Shown piece after piece: positions 53,046-62,006 of a DNA stretch of 64,000 bases. Position 1 is the first letter of the stretch, and the number at the start of each line of letters is the position of its first letter. The translations under genes were made by a program, and so were the position numbers. The DNA is from JAOZMY01 sp964577975 (GTDB lineage Bacteria; Desulfobacterota; S145-22), in NCBI GenBank assembly GCA_964577975.1, contig CAZOBB010000058.1, forward strand, positions 62,001-126,000. The letters are read 5' to 3'. The notes under the pieces were generated by a model, which saw nothing but the letters and a program-made list of their open reading frames with translations, ran no database searches and was not told the origin of the DNA.

Positions 53046-54833
53046 ATGACCAAAACTGAGAATTACATAAGAGAATTTTACGAGATATTCTTTGCCCAGA
53101 AGAAGCTCATTTTGTGGGTTACCTTGATTTTCTTTCTGATCGCAGTTTTGATCGCCTTCTTTTGGCCCCCCGTTTATTCTGCTACGGGATCTATCCTCAT
53201 GAAAGGGAAAAAGATACAGAAGAGCCCGGAATCTCTTTCACAAGCGTATGAAGACTTTTATCCCGTGACGAAAGAAGATCTTGTATCAGAAGAACACATG
53301 CTGGTCTCCTTTGAGGTAGCCAAAAGAACAGTGGATCAGTTGAAAAAAAAAGGGCTGTTCAGAAAGAAAAAGTCAAAACCTTCCATCTTCTTCCCATTCG
53401 ACCTTGTTAAAAGATACATCGGGAAATATGTCGCCCAAAGAAAAAAGGCGGCCGGAAAGGGAAAGATTTCTCAGGTAGAAAACCTTTCACAGGAAACGAT
53501 AGATGAAATCTACGGGATTCTTGGAGCCGTCAAATCGGTGGTGATCCCTTCTTCGAACATCATCAAAATCAGCTTTTTCGATAAGGACCCAGCCTATGCC
53601 ATCCTTGTTCTCAACACCTTGATGGAGCAGTATCTTTTATATCGGCAGGAGGTTATCAACCCGAATCAAGTGGAAATGTTTTATGCCCAACAGGTCAAGC
53701 GTTTTCGCGAAATGCTGGCAGAAAAACAGCGTGCGCTTCTGGCCCTTACACGGAAAACGAACGTCACAAATCCAGAAAAAGAGATCGCCAACAACCTATT
53801 GATCCGTAAAGACCTCTTAAAACAGCTAACAGAACTCCGAAGGAATCTTATCGAAAAGGAAAAATATGTCCAACACTTGGAAAATGCCCTGAAAAACAAA
53901 AAACTTCAGTTTTTTTCCTTCATCACAATGGATCAAAGTAAGACCATTACCTACATCAGTGAACGGCTTCTCGATGCCGTGGTGGAGAGGGAAAACGTTT
54001 TAAAAAAATACAAAAAAGGAAGCATTCGCGTTCGACTCGTCGACAAAAAAATAAGGGATTTGTATTCCTCCCTGCGAAAAGAAGTTATCTCCTATACGAA
54101 AAATCAAGAAAGTGAGCTTCAAGCGATTAAAGAAAAAATTGCCTACATGGAAAAACGAATCGCAACCCTCGAAGCCATGAACCTAGCCCTCAAAAAACAA
54201 GAGTTAGAAACTCGGCACATACAGATGGATATTGATATTTTGAAAACCTCCTATGCTACTTTGCAGAAGAGGGAAGAAGAAGCGAGGATGAACAGGGTTG
54301 TCAATACGGCAAACCTTTCCTATTTCGTCAGCATTTTAAACAGGGCCTTTCCTTCAAACGGTCCCGTCTTCCCTAAAAAACGTGTAGTCATACCCATAGG
54401 CCTCCTTGTCGGGTTTATCATCGGATGCAGTTTCGGTTTCATGAGGGAGTATTTCGACCACACCTTGAAACGACCAAGAGACGTGGAAACCTATCTGGGA
54501 CTATCTGTCCTGTTCTCCATTCCAAAAGCAAAGGTAGGCCGCGCCAAAAAGATCTTCTCTTTTATTGCCATCACGATATTGGTAGCGTTTGTTGCGAGTC
54601 TTGCAGTTCTTCGCTTTCTCCACCATGATGCCGCCAAAGGAAGGAAGTCCATATCCTTTTCGGCCCCGATGGAAAATCCGGTGAAACAAATCGTTAAAAA
54701 GCCCCCAAAATTTTCCTCCGGTCCCTTCTCATGGAAAGAAATTCTTAAGAGTGGGAGTAATTTCATTGCTCAAGGCCATACAAAGAAAAGGATAGCTTTC
54801 GAACACCGTATCGTTGCATTCGGAAGGCAGTAA
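53046..54833 (+). CDS. Chain-length determinant protein (Wzz/GNVR type)
   Basis: A 595-residue polysaccharide co-polymerase. One membrane helix lies near residues 20-43 and the long periplasmic part is rich in coiled coil (about 200-430). The second helix follows near 460 (VVIPIGLLVGFIIGCSFGF) and leads to the YFDHTLKRPRDVETYLGL motif. Unusually, a third hydrophobic helix (IFSFIAITILVAFVASLAVL) and about 70 basic residues follow. No kinase domain is fused. I chose ATG 53046-53048, 11 bp after the Wza stop; an upstream frame overlapping wza has no family character. Confidence 0.87.
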   Translation: MTKTENYIREFYEIFFAQKKLILWVTLIFFLIAVLIAFFWPPVYSATGSILMKGKKIQKSPESLSQAYEDFYPVTKEDLVSEEHMLVSFEVAKRTVDQLKKKGLFRKKKSKPSIFFPFDLVKRYIGKYVAQRKKAAGKGKISQVENLSQETIDEIYGILGAVKSVVIPSSNIIKISFFDKDPAYAILVLNTLMEQYLLYRQEVINPNQVEMFYAQQVKRFREMLAEKQRALLALTRKTNVTNPEKEIANNLLIRKDLLKQLTELRRNLIEKEKYVQHLENALKNKKLQFFSFITMDQSKTITYISERLLDAVVERENVLKKYKKGSIRVRLVDKKIRDLYSSLRKEVISYTKNQESELQAIKEKIAYMEKRIATLEAMNLALKKQELETRHIQMDIDILKTSYATLQKREEEARMNRVVNTANLSYFVSILNRAFPSNGPVFPKKRVVIPIGLLVGFIIGCSFGFMREYFDHTLKRPRDVETYLGLSVLFSIPKAKVGRAKKIFSFIAITILVAFVASLAVLRFLHHDAAKGRKSISFSAPMENPVKQIVKKPPKFSSGPFSWKEILKSGSNFIAQGHTKKRIAFEHRIVAFGRQ

Positions 54834-54980
54834 AGACCCTCAAGGGAGCCTGCGATGTGTCAGAATTTACATCTAATCATTGAAAAAAACTGCTCAAGCT
54901 GTTATTTTTGATTCAGAAATAAAAGACAATTCATCGTTGCCGTTTCCCATAACGATGAAGTTTGAGTATAGGAATATGAT

Positions 54981-56054
54981 GTGGATGAAAGACTTGGTGC
55001 GATAATAAGGGGAAGAGAAAAAAAGAAAATATATGGGTATGTTAGATTCTCAGAAACCCTTGGGCGTTTGCTCGATTTTATTCTCTCGTTAATTCTCTTA
55101 ATAGTGGGAATACCCCTCTTTGTCATCATTGGTATTGCCGTGAAATTGTGCGATGGGGGACCTATATTTTACACACAAAAACGGTTGGGTTACCAGAAAA
55201 AACCCTTTACGATCTATAAGTTTCGAACTTTGATACCGAATGCCGATAAAATTATTGGCAATGAGGTTTTAGGAAGCAAACACAGAATGATGACCCCCAT
55301 TGGCAAATTTTTAAGAAACACCCGCTTGGATGAACTCCCCCAACTCATCAATATTTTAAAAGGTGATATGAGTTTCTTCGGCCCAAGGCCCCAACGCCCG
55401 GAGATTGTGGAACATTTTGGAATCCACATCAAAGGCTACGACAAGCGGTTTACCGTAAAGCCAGGTTTAATCGGATTTCCTCAACTATTCCTCCCTCACA
55501 GCGCCCCTAAAGAGATTCAGTCTCGGATCGACAACATGTATCTCAGATACACTCAAAAATATTTCTGGAGGATCCTTCTGATTCTTTTCACCATCTACAA
55601 CGTGCTAAAAAAATTTATTGTTATAGGTACCAACAGAATTTACCACACTCTCATCGAGGAAAAAATCTTAAGACGCTATCGCGAAAAACGATACCTGGAA
55701 CGGAAGAAACTGAAAGAGGGTGCATGGGTCTACTTCCTGGAGGCAGAAAATCAAGGAAAACGTAAATGGGGGAAAACGTGTTACGAGCTTGTGGACATCA
55801 ATGAAGAAGCCTTACTAATAAAATCACCCGAAAAACTGCATTTGGAACACGAAAAAGTCTTTTTAAAAATCGTCGTGCATTTCAAGGCCATGCGTAAATA
55901 CAAGCGAAAATCCATCGTTTGCAGAGGAAGTTATTACAGCGAGCGAAATCTAAAGAATGGATATGGCTACATCTTCTTTTATGAACCGTTATCCCCTTTG
56001 AATTTTTATCTGATCCACCAGTATCTTTTAAGAAAGAGTTTGGCGTATGGCTAG
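54981..56054 (+). CDS. Initiating sugar-phosphate transferase with C-terminal PilZ-like domain
   Basis: A 357-residue protein. Residues about 20-210 form the WcaJ/polyprenyl-phosphate sugar-1-phosphate transferase core: one membrane helix, then KLCDGGPIFYTQKRLGYQ, the YKFRTL motif, RNTRLDELPQLINILKGDMSFFGPRP and KPGLIG. From about 245 the sequence changes to a beta-rich domain resembling PilZ: KRKWGK in the RxxxR position, ELVDINEEALLI where DxSxxG is usual, then alternating strands ending GYGYIFFYEPL. The PilZ motifs are degenerate, so c-di-GMP binding is uncertain. The start is GTG 54981 and is not firm. Confidence 0.82.
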   Translation: MDERLGAIIRGREKKKIYGYVRFSETLGRLLDFILSLILLIVGIPLFVIIGIAVKLCDGGPIFYTQKRLGYQKKPFTIYKFRTLIPNADKIIGNEVLGSKHRMMTPIGKFLRNTRLDELPQLINILKGDMSFFGPRPQRPEIVEHFGIHIKGYDKRFTVKPGLIGFPQLFLPHSAPKEIQSRIDNMYLRYTQKYFWRILLILFTIYNVLKKFIVIGTNRIYHTLIEEKILRRYREKRYLERKKLKEGAWVYFLEAENQGKRKWGKTCYELVDINEEALLIKSPEKLHLEHEKVFLKIVVHFKAMRKYKRKSIVCRGSYYSERNLKNGYGYIFFYEPLSPLNFYLIHQYLLRKSLAYG

Positions 56055-57522
56055 ACAAATAAGAAAAGATGTGATCAAAAGTCCGAACCTATCGATCAAT
56101 CCCCTCTTCGTCTTGTTACTTTTCATTGTTGGGCTAATATCGCTAGCTTTTCTCGTTTCCCCTTATTACAAATATGCCCTGTTGCCAGTTCTTGTATGCG
56201 TCGGGCTTTTCCTCCTGGCCATGAAACCCCAGCTTAGCTATCTCCTTATAATCTTTCTGGTCCCATTTGACGCCTATATAGCTTTGAATGATGCTTACCC
56301 CTTTTTAACCCTTACAAAATTCATCGGACTTTGGCTGGTAATAGTGCTTTTCTTCTCCTTTCTCATGAAACAGAAAGGGCTAGGGTTATTTATCTTCAAA
56401 GCGCCGCTTTGGAAATGGCTTTGGATATTTTTGGTCATTAATTTGGTATCGGCATTGCTTTCAAAGTATTATCTATCTTCCTTTTACGGTGTGAAACGCC
56501 TCGTGTCGGCCTATATCGTTTTTGGCCTTGCCCTTGCCGTAATCTCATACAAAGACATGGTCCGGAGAATTCCTTTAGTAGTCGTTATCAGCAATGCCAT
56601 AGGAGCCATCCTTGCCGTTTTCGGATACCTTTTTCATCTCCGCTACTTCGCGATCGGAACAGGAGTCTCGGAAAACGCCATAGAAAGGGCTACAGGGCTT
56701 TCAGTAGACCCAAATTTTTTAGCTATGACCATGTTGTTCAGTTTCCCCTTTATCGTGTTTTATCTACTGACATCCAAAGGGGTGATAAAAAAAGTCCTGA
56801 ACATCGGTTTGTTAGTGATAAATGTCTTGACCATTATTCTGACATACTCACGAGGTGGAGCGTTGGTCCTTTTATTCATGATCCTTATGCTCTGCATCAT
56901 CAACCGTCAGTATATTCGGCCAAGAAATTTGGGATTTTTCTTGATTACTGTAATGTTGTTCTTCCTTGCAGTTACCCTGTTTCTTCCAACATCCTACAAA
57001 AAAAGGCTTGGAAGTGTAACAGAAAAAAAATACGATCCCTCCATAGCGGGACGACTTTCCTATCTTAAAGTAGCTCGACAAACGATTATGGAGCACCCCC
57101 TCTTGGGGACAGGACCCTTAACCTTTCCTAACATCTACGCAGATTCAAAAACCCCCTATAAATATTTGTACGGAGATTATCGAAGATCCGCTCACGACGT
57201 ATACATTGAAATCCTTGTTGGAACGGGATTTATGGGACTGGCTGTTTTTTTGGTCATCATCGTAATCTCGCTAAGGAATCTTTTAAGAGTGAGAAGCCAT
57301 TTCAAAGCAAAAGGAGATGACGTTCTTGTCTCTCTCTTTGATGCATATCTTTTGTCGTTTACTTCCATCCTCGTCTATTTCTATATGTTGAGTAGAATGT
57401 TCAATAAGTATTTTTGGATGATGCTCGCCGTAGCCCAACTGGCTGTTTTTCTCGTTGATAACCTTGAAATGATAAAAGAGAAGGAAGAAGAACCTATTCT
57501 TTTTGTTTCCTCGTCTGTGTAA
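56047..57522 (+). CDS. O-antigen ligase/Wzy-type polymerase
   Basis: A 491-residue membrane protein with about 11-12 helices. The Wzy_C hallmark is present in the large periplasmic loop: GRLSYLKVARQTIMEHPLLGTGPLTF and SAHDVYIEILVGTGFMGL near residues 335-400, with the Arg and His expected for ligase/polymerase activity. In this locus it most likely polymerises the repeat unit. It overlaps the preceding transferase by 8 bp and the next glycosyltransferase by one base. Confidence 0.85.
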   Translation: MARQIRKDVIKSPNLSINPLFVLLLFIVGLISLAFLVSPYYKYALLPVLVCVGLFLLAMKPQLSYLLIIFLVPFDAYIALNDAYPFLTLTKFIGLWLVIVLFFSFLMKQKGLGLFIFKAPLWKWLWIFLVINLVSALLSKYYLSSFYGVKRLVSAYIVFGLALAVISYKDMVRRIPLVVVISNAIGAILAVFGYLFHLRYFAIGTGVSENAIERATGLSVDPNFLAMTMLFSFPFIVFYLLTSKGVIKKVLNIGLLVINVLTIILTYSRGGALVLLFMILMLCIINRQYIRPRNLGFFLITVMLFFLAVTLFLPTSYKKRLGSVTEKKYDPSIAGRLSYLKVARQTIMEHPLLGTGPLTFPNIYADSKTPYKYLYGDYRRSAHDVYIEILVGTGFMGLAVFLVIIVISLRNLLRVRSHFKAKGDDVLVSLFDAYLLSFTSILVYFYMLSRMFNKYFWMMLAVAQLAVFLVDNLEMIKEKEEEPILFVSSSV

Positions 57523-58670
57523 TGATTGCCCTTGCGGTTTTTACTACTGGTTTCGGTGGTGTGGCACGGTACGTGTTTTCTTTGGGGATGGAAATGAGTA
57601 AGAGGGGAAATTCCTCTCTTTTGCTTCTTCGTGACGCCGCACTGGTTAAGGAAGCAGAGAGTTTGGGGCTGAAAGTCGAGCACCTTCCCAAAGCGCGGAA
57701 ATACGATTTCATCTTTCTATTAAGGGTTTGTCGTCTTTTACGAAGAGTCAAAAGCAGCATTGTGCACACAAATGAAACGCTTTCAGCCTTCAGCGTGACT
57801 CTCTGCCAGATTTTTGCAAGAAAAGATACCTGCCACATTGTCAGTGTACATTCCCTCCCCGATATTGATTACTCTTACGGGAAATGGAAACTCTGGTTTC
57901 ATAACCAGATGGATCACTATGCCTGGAAAAAAGCCTCGGGGATTATTGTAATGACAGACAGGCTGAGAAAACACCTTGTATCCCTCGGAATTGCTCCGGA
58001 AAAGATCTATCTCATATACAACGGTGTGGATACCCAGAGGTTTACTCCTTTCAGGGCAGCGTGGTTACGACGGGACTCTCCCTCCCCAATTCGAATCGGG
58101 AGCGCTGGAAGACTTTCGCGGGAGAAAGGGTTCGACATCCTCATACAAGCCGTTGGAGAACTTGTGCATTCTAACCCCGGTTTAGATTTCGAGGTGGTTA
58201 TCATGGGAGAAGGGGTAGAAAAAAGAAAATTAGATGATCTTAGAAAGAAACGGGGGGTAGAAAAGCTTGTAAGTCTAGTGGGTTTCGAAAGGGATATTGG
58301 CAAGGCCCTTTCTTCGCTGGACATCTTTGTTTTGCCCTCCCGGATGGAAAGCTTCCCTATGGTATTGCTAGAAGCCGGGGCCATAGGCATTCCAATTATT
58401 GCCTCTCGGGTGGGTGGAATTCCCGAAATGATCGTTGATGGAAAAGAAGGGCTTTTGGTGTCACCGGAATCTCCCCGCGAACTGGCGAAAGCCATACTTC
58501 GATTGATCAAAGACCCAGACAAGCGAAGGTCTCTCGGCGAGGCTTTCCACCGCAAAGTAATCAAGACGTTCAACCTCCAAAAGATGGTTTCCGAAACCCT
58601 TTCCTTTTACCGATCGGTATTAGAGAGGACGGGATGTAATGGGACAAACAACGAAAAAGAACATCCATAA
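57522..58670 (+). CDS. Glycosyltransferase family 4
   Basis: A 382-residue GT-B enzyme. The acceptor-side loop GFGGVARYVFSLGMEM is at the N terminus and the donor-site motif ESFPMVLLEAGAIGIPIIASRVGGIPEMI near residue 285 contains the E-x7-E pair. It starts at the last base of the polymerase stop codon (TAATG). It adds one sugar of the repeat unit on the cytoplasmic side; donor and linkage are unknown. Confidence 0.88.
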   Translation: MIALAVFTTGFGGVARYVFSLGMEMSKRGNSSLLLLRDAALVKEAESLGLKVEHLPKARKYDFIFLLRVCRLLRRVKSSIVHTNETLSAFSVTLCQIFARKDTCHIVSVHSLPDIDYSYGKWKLWFHNQMDHYAWKKASGIIVMTDRLRKHLVSLGIAPEKIYLIYNGVDTQRFTPFRAAWLRRDSPSPIRIGSAGRLSREKGFDILIQAVGELVHSNPGLDFEVVIMGEGVEKRKLDDLRKKRGVEKLVSLVGFERDIGKALSSLDIFVLPSRMESFPMVLLEAGAIGIPIIASRVGGIPEMIVDGKEGLLVSPESPRELAKAILRLIKDPDKRRSLGEAFHRKVIKTFNLQKMVSETLSFYRSVLERTGCNGTNNEKEHP

Positions 58671-58682
58671 GAGACAAAACCT

Positions 58683-59921
58683 GTGAAAATTCTTTATGTC
58701 ATTACCACACTTGGGCTAGGAGGAGTCCAAGAACACCTCCGATTAGTTACTAAATACTTAATAAGCCAAGGACACGATATTTGGATTGCGCATGGCCTTC
58801 CGGAAGACAAGGCAGAAGCGTTTCGGAATCTCGGAGCAAAATTGATTCGAGTCCCTCTAGTCAAAGAAATCCGCCCATCCAAGGATTTATCTGCATTTTT
58901 TGCTTTGTATCGTCTCATCCGTCGAGAGCGATTTGATCTCGTCCATGTCCATATGACAAAGGCCGGGATTCTCGGACGATTCGCAGCGAAACTGGCAAGG
59001 GTTAAAACGGTCTTCATGACGGGACATGGTTGGTCCGGACACCTTGAAAACTACTTCGACCATCCATTGGCCAAAAAGTTTTTCTTCATTATTGAAAAGA
59101 TTTGGGGACAATTCTTCACCGATGGAATCATCCTGTTGACCCGTGAAGACCTCATGGCAATACGTAACAAAAAGATGTACGATCCTCGCAAACTTCACTT
59201 GGTTTCGAACGGAATCGATTTTCAGGAACTCGAGCATTTCAAAACAAGTCCGATTCGCCAAGAGCTTGGAATTCCGACATCCGCACCTCTCGTGTTGACT
59301 GTGGGAAGGATTTGCAAGGTAAAGGCCCAAAAGATTTTCGTGGATGCCGCCCAGAGGGTACTTGCCAAAGGTGTGGACAGTTATTTCCTTTTGGTAGGAG
59401 AAGGGCCAGATCGTAATGAAATCCTTTCTATGGTAGAGAGATACGGGTTAAAAAACCGTTTCTACCTTCTAGGCAATAGGAGAGACGTCCCCGGAATCCT
59501 GAAGTCTGCAGATATTTTTGTTCTGACCTCTATCACCGAGGGAATGGCGATGACCCTCTTAGAAGCCATGGCTTTAGGCCGGCCGGTAATTGTCTCGGAT
59601 ATTCCAGGGAATAGGGCCCTCGTACAGGAAGGACGCACCGGTCTTCTATTTCCCGTCAACAATTCAGAAATCCTGTCACACCGTTTGGTAGAGCTTCTTC
59701 AGAATAAGGAGCTGCAAAAACGTTTGGGAAGAGAAGCAAAAAAACTTATCACCTCCCAATTCGACTACACCAAAATGGGAGAACAGACGTGTCGAGTGTA
59801 CGAAAAGGTAATGGCGAAACGAAAAGGCCACTTTGATGGGAAGGGTGAATTGTGTATAGTAGAGAAGGGAAATGTGTTAAAGGAGAAGAAACCATGGAGA
59901 GAAAACAAGGTATTACATTGA
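58683..59921 (+). CDS. Glycosyltransferase family 4
   Basis: A 412-residue GT-B enzyme distinct from its neighbour. It begins KILYVITTLGLGGVQEHLRLV and has the donor-site motif EGMAMTLLEAMALGRPVIVSDIPGN near residue 285. A preceding WSGHLENYFDHPL segment is typical of WcaI/Pel-like GT4 members. The C-terminal 40 residues are highly charged and overlap the start of the next gene by 28 bp. Confidence 0.87.
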   Translation: MKILYVITTLGLGGVQEHLRLVTKYLISQGHDIWIAHGLPEDKAEAFRNLGAKLIRVPLVKEIRPSKDLSAFFALYRLIRRERFDLVHVHMTKAGILGRFAAKLARVKTVFMTGHGWSGHLENYFDHPLAKKFFFIIEKIWGQFFTDGIILLTREDLMAIRNKKMYDPRKLHLVSNGIDFQELEHFKTSPIRQELGIPTSAPLVLTVGRICKVKAQKIFVDAAQRVLAKGVDSYFLLVGEGPDRNEILSMVERYGLKNRFYLLGNRRDVPGILKSADIFVLTSITEGMAMTLLEAMALGRPVIVSDIPGNRALVQEGRTGLLFPVNNSEILSHRLVELLQNKELQKRLGREAKKLITSQFDYTKMGEQTCRVYEKVMAKRKGHFDGKGELCIVEKGNVLKEKKPWRENKVLH

Positions 59922-60940
59922 AAAAGCTTATTCTGTGCCTCATAGCTTGTTGTGTGGTCGTAATATCCAATGCCTGGGCTGAGGATGTTGGGAAACCGGA
60001 AGTACCAGGTGAAGAGGGGGGACTCCTGGGCAGTTCCCTTCCAGCGGACTTTCGCCCCTTCGATCCCACCTCTCCCTGGAACACCCCCATCCCTTCAAAT
60101 CCTCCGATCGATCCTTACTCCGAGATGATCATCGCCCGCTTGAAGCACGAATGCCATCATCTGATCGGCTCCTTCACCGTCTGGACAACCCCCTTGTTTG
60201 TCATCGACGCATCTAGATCTTTGAAAGCAACTGTCTTTATCCAAGGGAACTGTGTGAATCCCATCCTTGATCCCTATGAAACACGGGTAATCCAAGGCAT
60301 TCCCATTCCGGAAGGAGTCTGGCCCGACCCTTCGAAAGATGGGCACATGCTCCTGGTAGATCCCAAACTTCGACGATCATGGAGCTTTACCCAAGCAAGG
60401 CAACTTTCCCGAACCACGTGGAGCGTCTATGGAATAAATACATGGGACTTGAATGGTATGGGGTATCGTTCTCCTTTTTTGGGACGTCTTTCCTGTAGCG
60501 ACGGCTCTCGAGGCTCTGGGTTTCCATTGATTGCAGGCTTGATCCGTCCAGAGGAGATTGAGGCGGGAAGAATCCGACACGCCTTGGTGTTCGCCTCTCC
60601 CATCAATCAGAAAGGGATCTTTTGTAGCCCCCCCGCCTCCACAACCGATGGTTGGCGGGAAGGGGCAGATTTCATCCCCGAAGGAGCCCGCCTCCAGTTG
60701 GATCCGAACGTGGATCTCGATTCGTTGGGACTTTCCCCTGCCGCCAAAGTTGTGGCCCGGGCTCTTCAGGAATACGGGATGTTTTGTGGGGATAATTCAA
60801 AGGCCTTTAAGCTCTATTTCCAAAACCTTGGATCCAAGGGTAGCATTTGGGAAACAAAATATCATTACATTCCTGACCTTGGGAAGATTCCCATTGATCG
60901 CTTCCGGGTTATTCAATGTCAAAGAGTCAGAACACCTTAG
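59894..60940 (+). CDS. Secreted protein of unknown function in the polysaccharide locus
   Basis: A 348-residue protein with a signal peptide (hydrophobic core LILCLIACCVVVIS, likely cleavage after NAWA at about residue 29). The mature protein starts with an acidic linker, then FDPTSPWNTPIP near residue 55, DLNGMGYRSPFLGRL near 185 and IPEGARLQLDPNVDLD near 260, followed by AKVVARALQEYGMFCGDNS. I do not recognise the family. The pattern of conserved-looking Trp, Asp and Gly blocks suggests an enzyme acting on the exported glycan in the periplasm or outside. ATG 59894 follows AAAGGAG; it is preferred to a start 14 codons earlier. Confidence 0.7.
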   Translation: MERKQGITLKKLILCLIACCVVVISNAWAEDVGKPEVPGEEGGLLGSSLPADFRPFDPTSPWNTPIPSNPPIDPYSEMIIARLKHECHHLIGSFTVWTTPLFVIDASRSLKATVFIQGNCVNPILDPYETRVIQGIPIPEGVWPDPSKDGHMLLVDPKLRRSWSFTQARQLSRTTWSVYGINTWDLNGMGYRSPFLGRLSCSDGSRGSGFPLIAGLIRPEEIEAGRIRHALVFASPINQKGIFCSPPASTTDGWREGADFIPEGARLQLDPNVDLDSLGLSPAAKVVARALQEYGMFCGDNSKAFKLYFQNLGSKGSIWETKYHYIPDLGKIPIDRFRVIQCQRVRTP

Positions 60941-60962
60941 AAGCCAAGACGGGAAAAAACAA

Positions 60963-62006
60963 GTGAAGACAGCTGTGGTCATCCCTTTGAAAAACGAGAA
61001 GGAAGGACTGGCTCTTTTGGTGAAACGCCTCTTGGAACAAGTCGCACCGGAAGACGAGATCATCTTTGTGGACGCCGGCTCGACAGACGGGACTCAAGAA
61101 CTTATAAAGGAATATGCAAGCCGGCACAAAAACATAAAACTTTTCATATCGGAGGGGGCATACCCGGGGAAGGGAAGGAACATTGCCATTCAACACACCA
61201 ATGCCCAGCTCATCGCACAAATCGACGGAGGAAGTCTCCCAGAAAAGGATTGGCTTACAGAAATATGCGCTCCCCTCAAGAATGGTTCAGCGGACTATGT
61301 TACGGGGGAGATTCGCCCGATGCCCGTTCCGGCAACCGTCTTGGGAACAGAAATTGACAAGGGAATGATTTTCGGACTTTCCCTTTTCGGGCTCTACCGA
61401 CGAAACAAAACCGGACAAATGGCGGGAGGAAACTCTGCCGCTTACAGGAGATGGATTTGGGAGAAAGTGGGAGGACATGCCGAGTGGTGCCGTCGAGGTA
61501 CCGATGTCCTATTTATCCAGAAAATAGAGCGGCTACAACTGCCATTGCGAACGACCTACGCCAGTGATGCTATCGTTTACTGGCAAGTTGGCCCAACATG
61601 GCGGGATGTCTTTATGAGGAAACTCCGTTTCCAAACGAGTTCCTTCATGTTTTTTCGGCGATTCCCGGAACTTGCACGTGTATCACTGGTCCCCGCCACA
61701 TTGATATTGTCTCTTTCCCTTCCCTTGTATCACCTCTCGTATGGATGGATTTCACTCGTCCTTTTCCTCTTCGAAGGGGGACGTCGAGGAGTCAGAACCT
61801 TCAGGAATTACCTTCACACGGCGGAAAAAAGTAAGACGTGGCCGAGGAAGGTGAAAGGATACCTTTTCTTTTACATCTTTTCTCTCGAAACAGTAAACGT
61901 TATTGCAAGGGTAGCGGGATTGATCATCGGTGTCTTGAATTTTCGGAGGTGGCGTGAGTTCCGGAAAAAGGCCAAGGATTATCTTAATACAGAAACGGAT
62001 GCGTAA
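60963..62006 (+). CDS. Glycosyltransferase family 2, membrane-anchored
   Basis: A 347-residue enzyme. A GT-A domain (1-230) begins KTAVVIPLKNEKEGL with FVDAGSTDGTQELI, and the metal-site region reads QIDGGSLPEKDWL, Gly-Gly replacing the second Asp of the usual DAD. NSAAYRRWIWEKVGGHAEW near 160 corresponds to the acceptor/base region. Two or three membrane helices follow between 240 and 325. I set the start at GTG 60963, 22 bp after the upstream stop; the frame is open far upstream across the secreted-protein gene but without protein character there. Confidence 0.82.
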   Translation: MKTAVVIPLKNEKEGLALLVKRLLEQVAPEDEIIFVDAGSTDGTQELIKEYASRHKNIKLFISEGAYPGKGRNIAIQHTNAQLIAQIDGGSLPEKDWLTEICAPLKNGSADYVTGEIRPMPVPATVLGTEIDKGMIFGLSLFGLYRRNKTGQMAGGNSAAYRRWIWEKVGGHAEWCRRGTDVLFIQKIERLQLPLRTTYASDAIVYWQVGPTWRDVFMRKLRFQTSSFMFFRRFPELARVSLVPATLILSLSLPLYHLSYGWISLVLFLFEGGRRGVRTFRNYLHTAEKSKTWPRKVKGYLFFYIFSLETVNVIARVAGLIIGVLNFRRWREFRKKAKDYLNTETDA

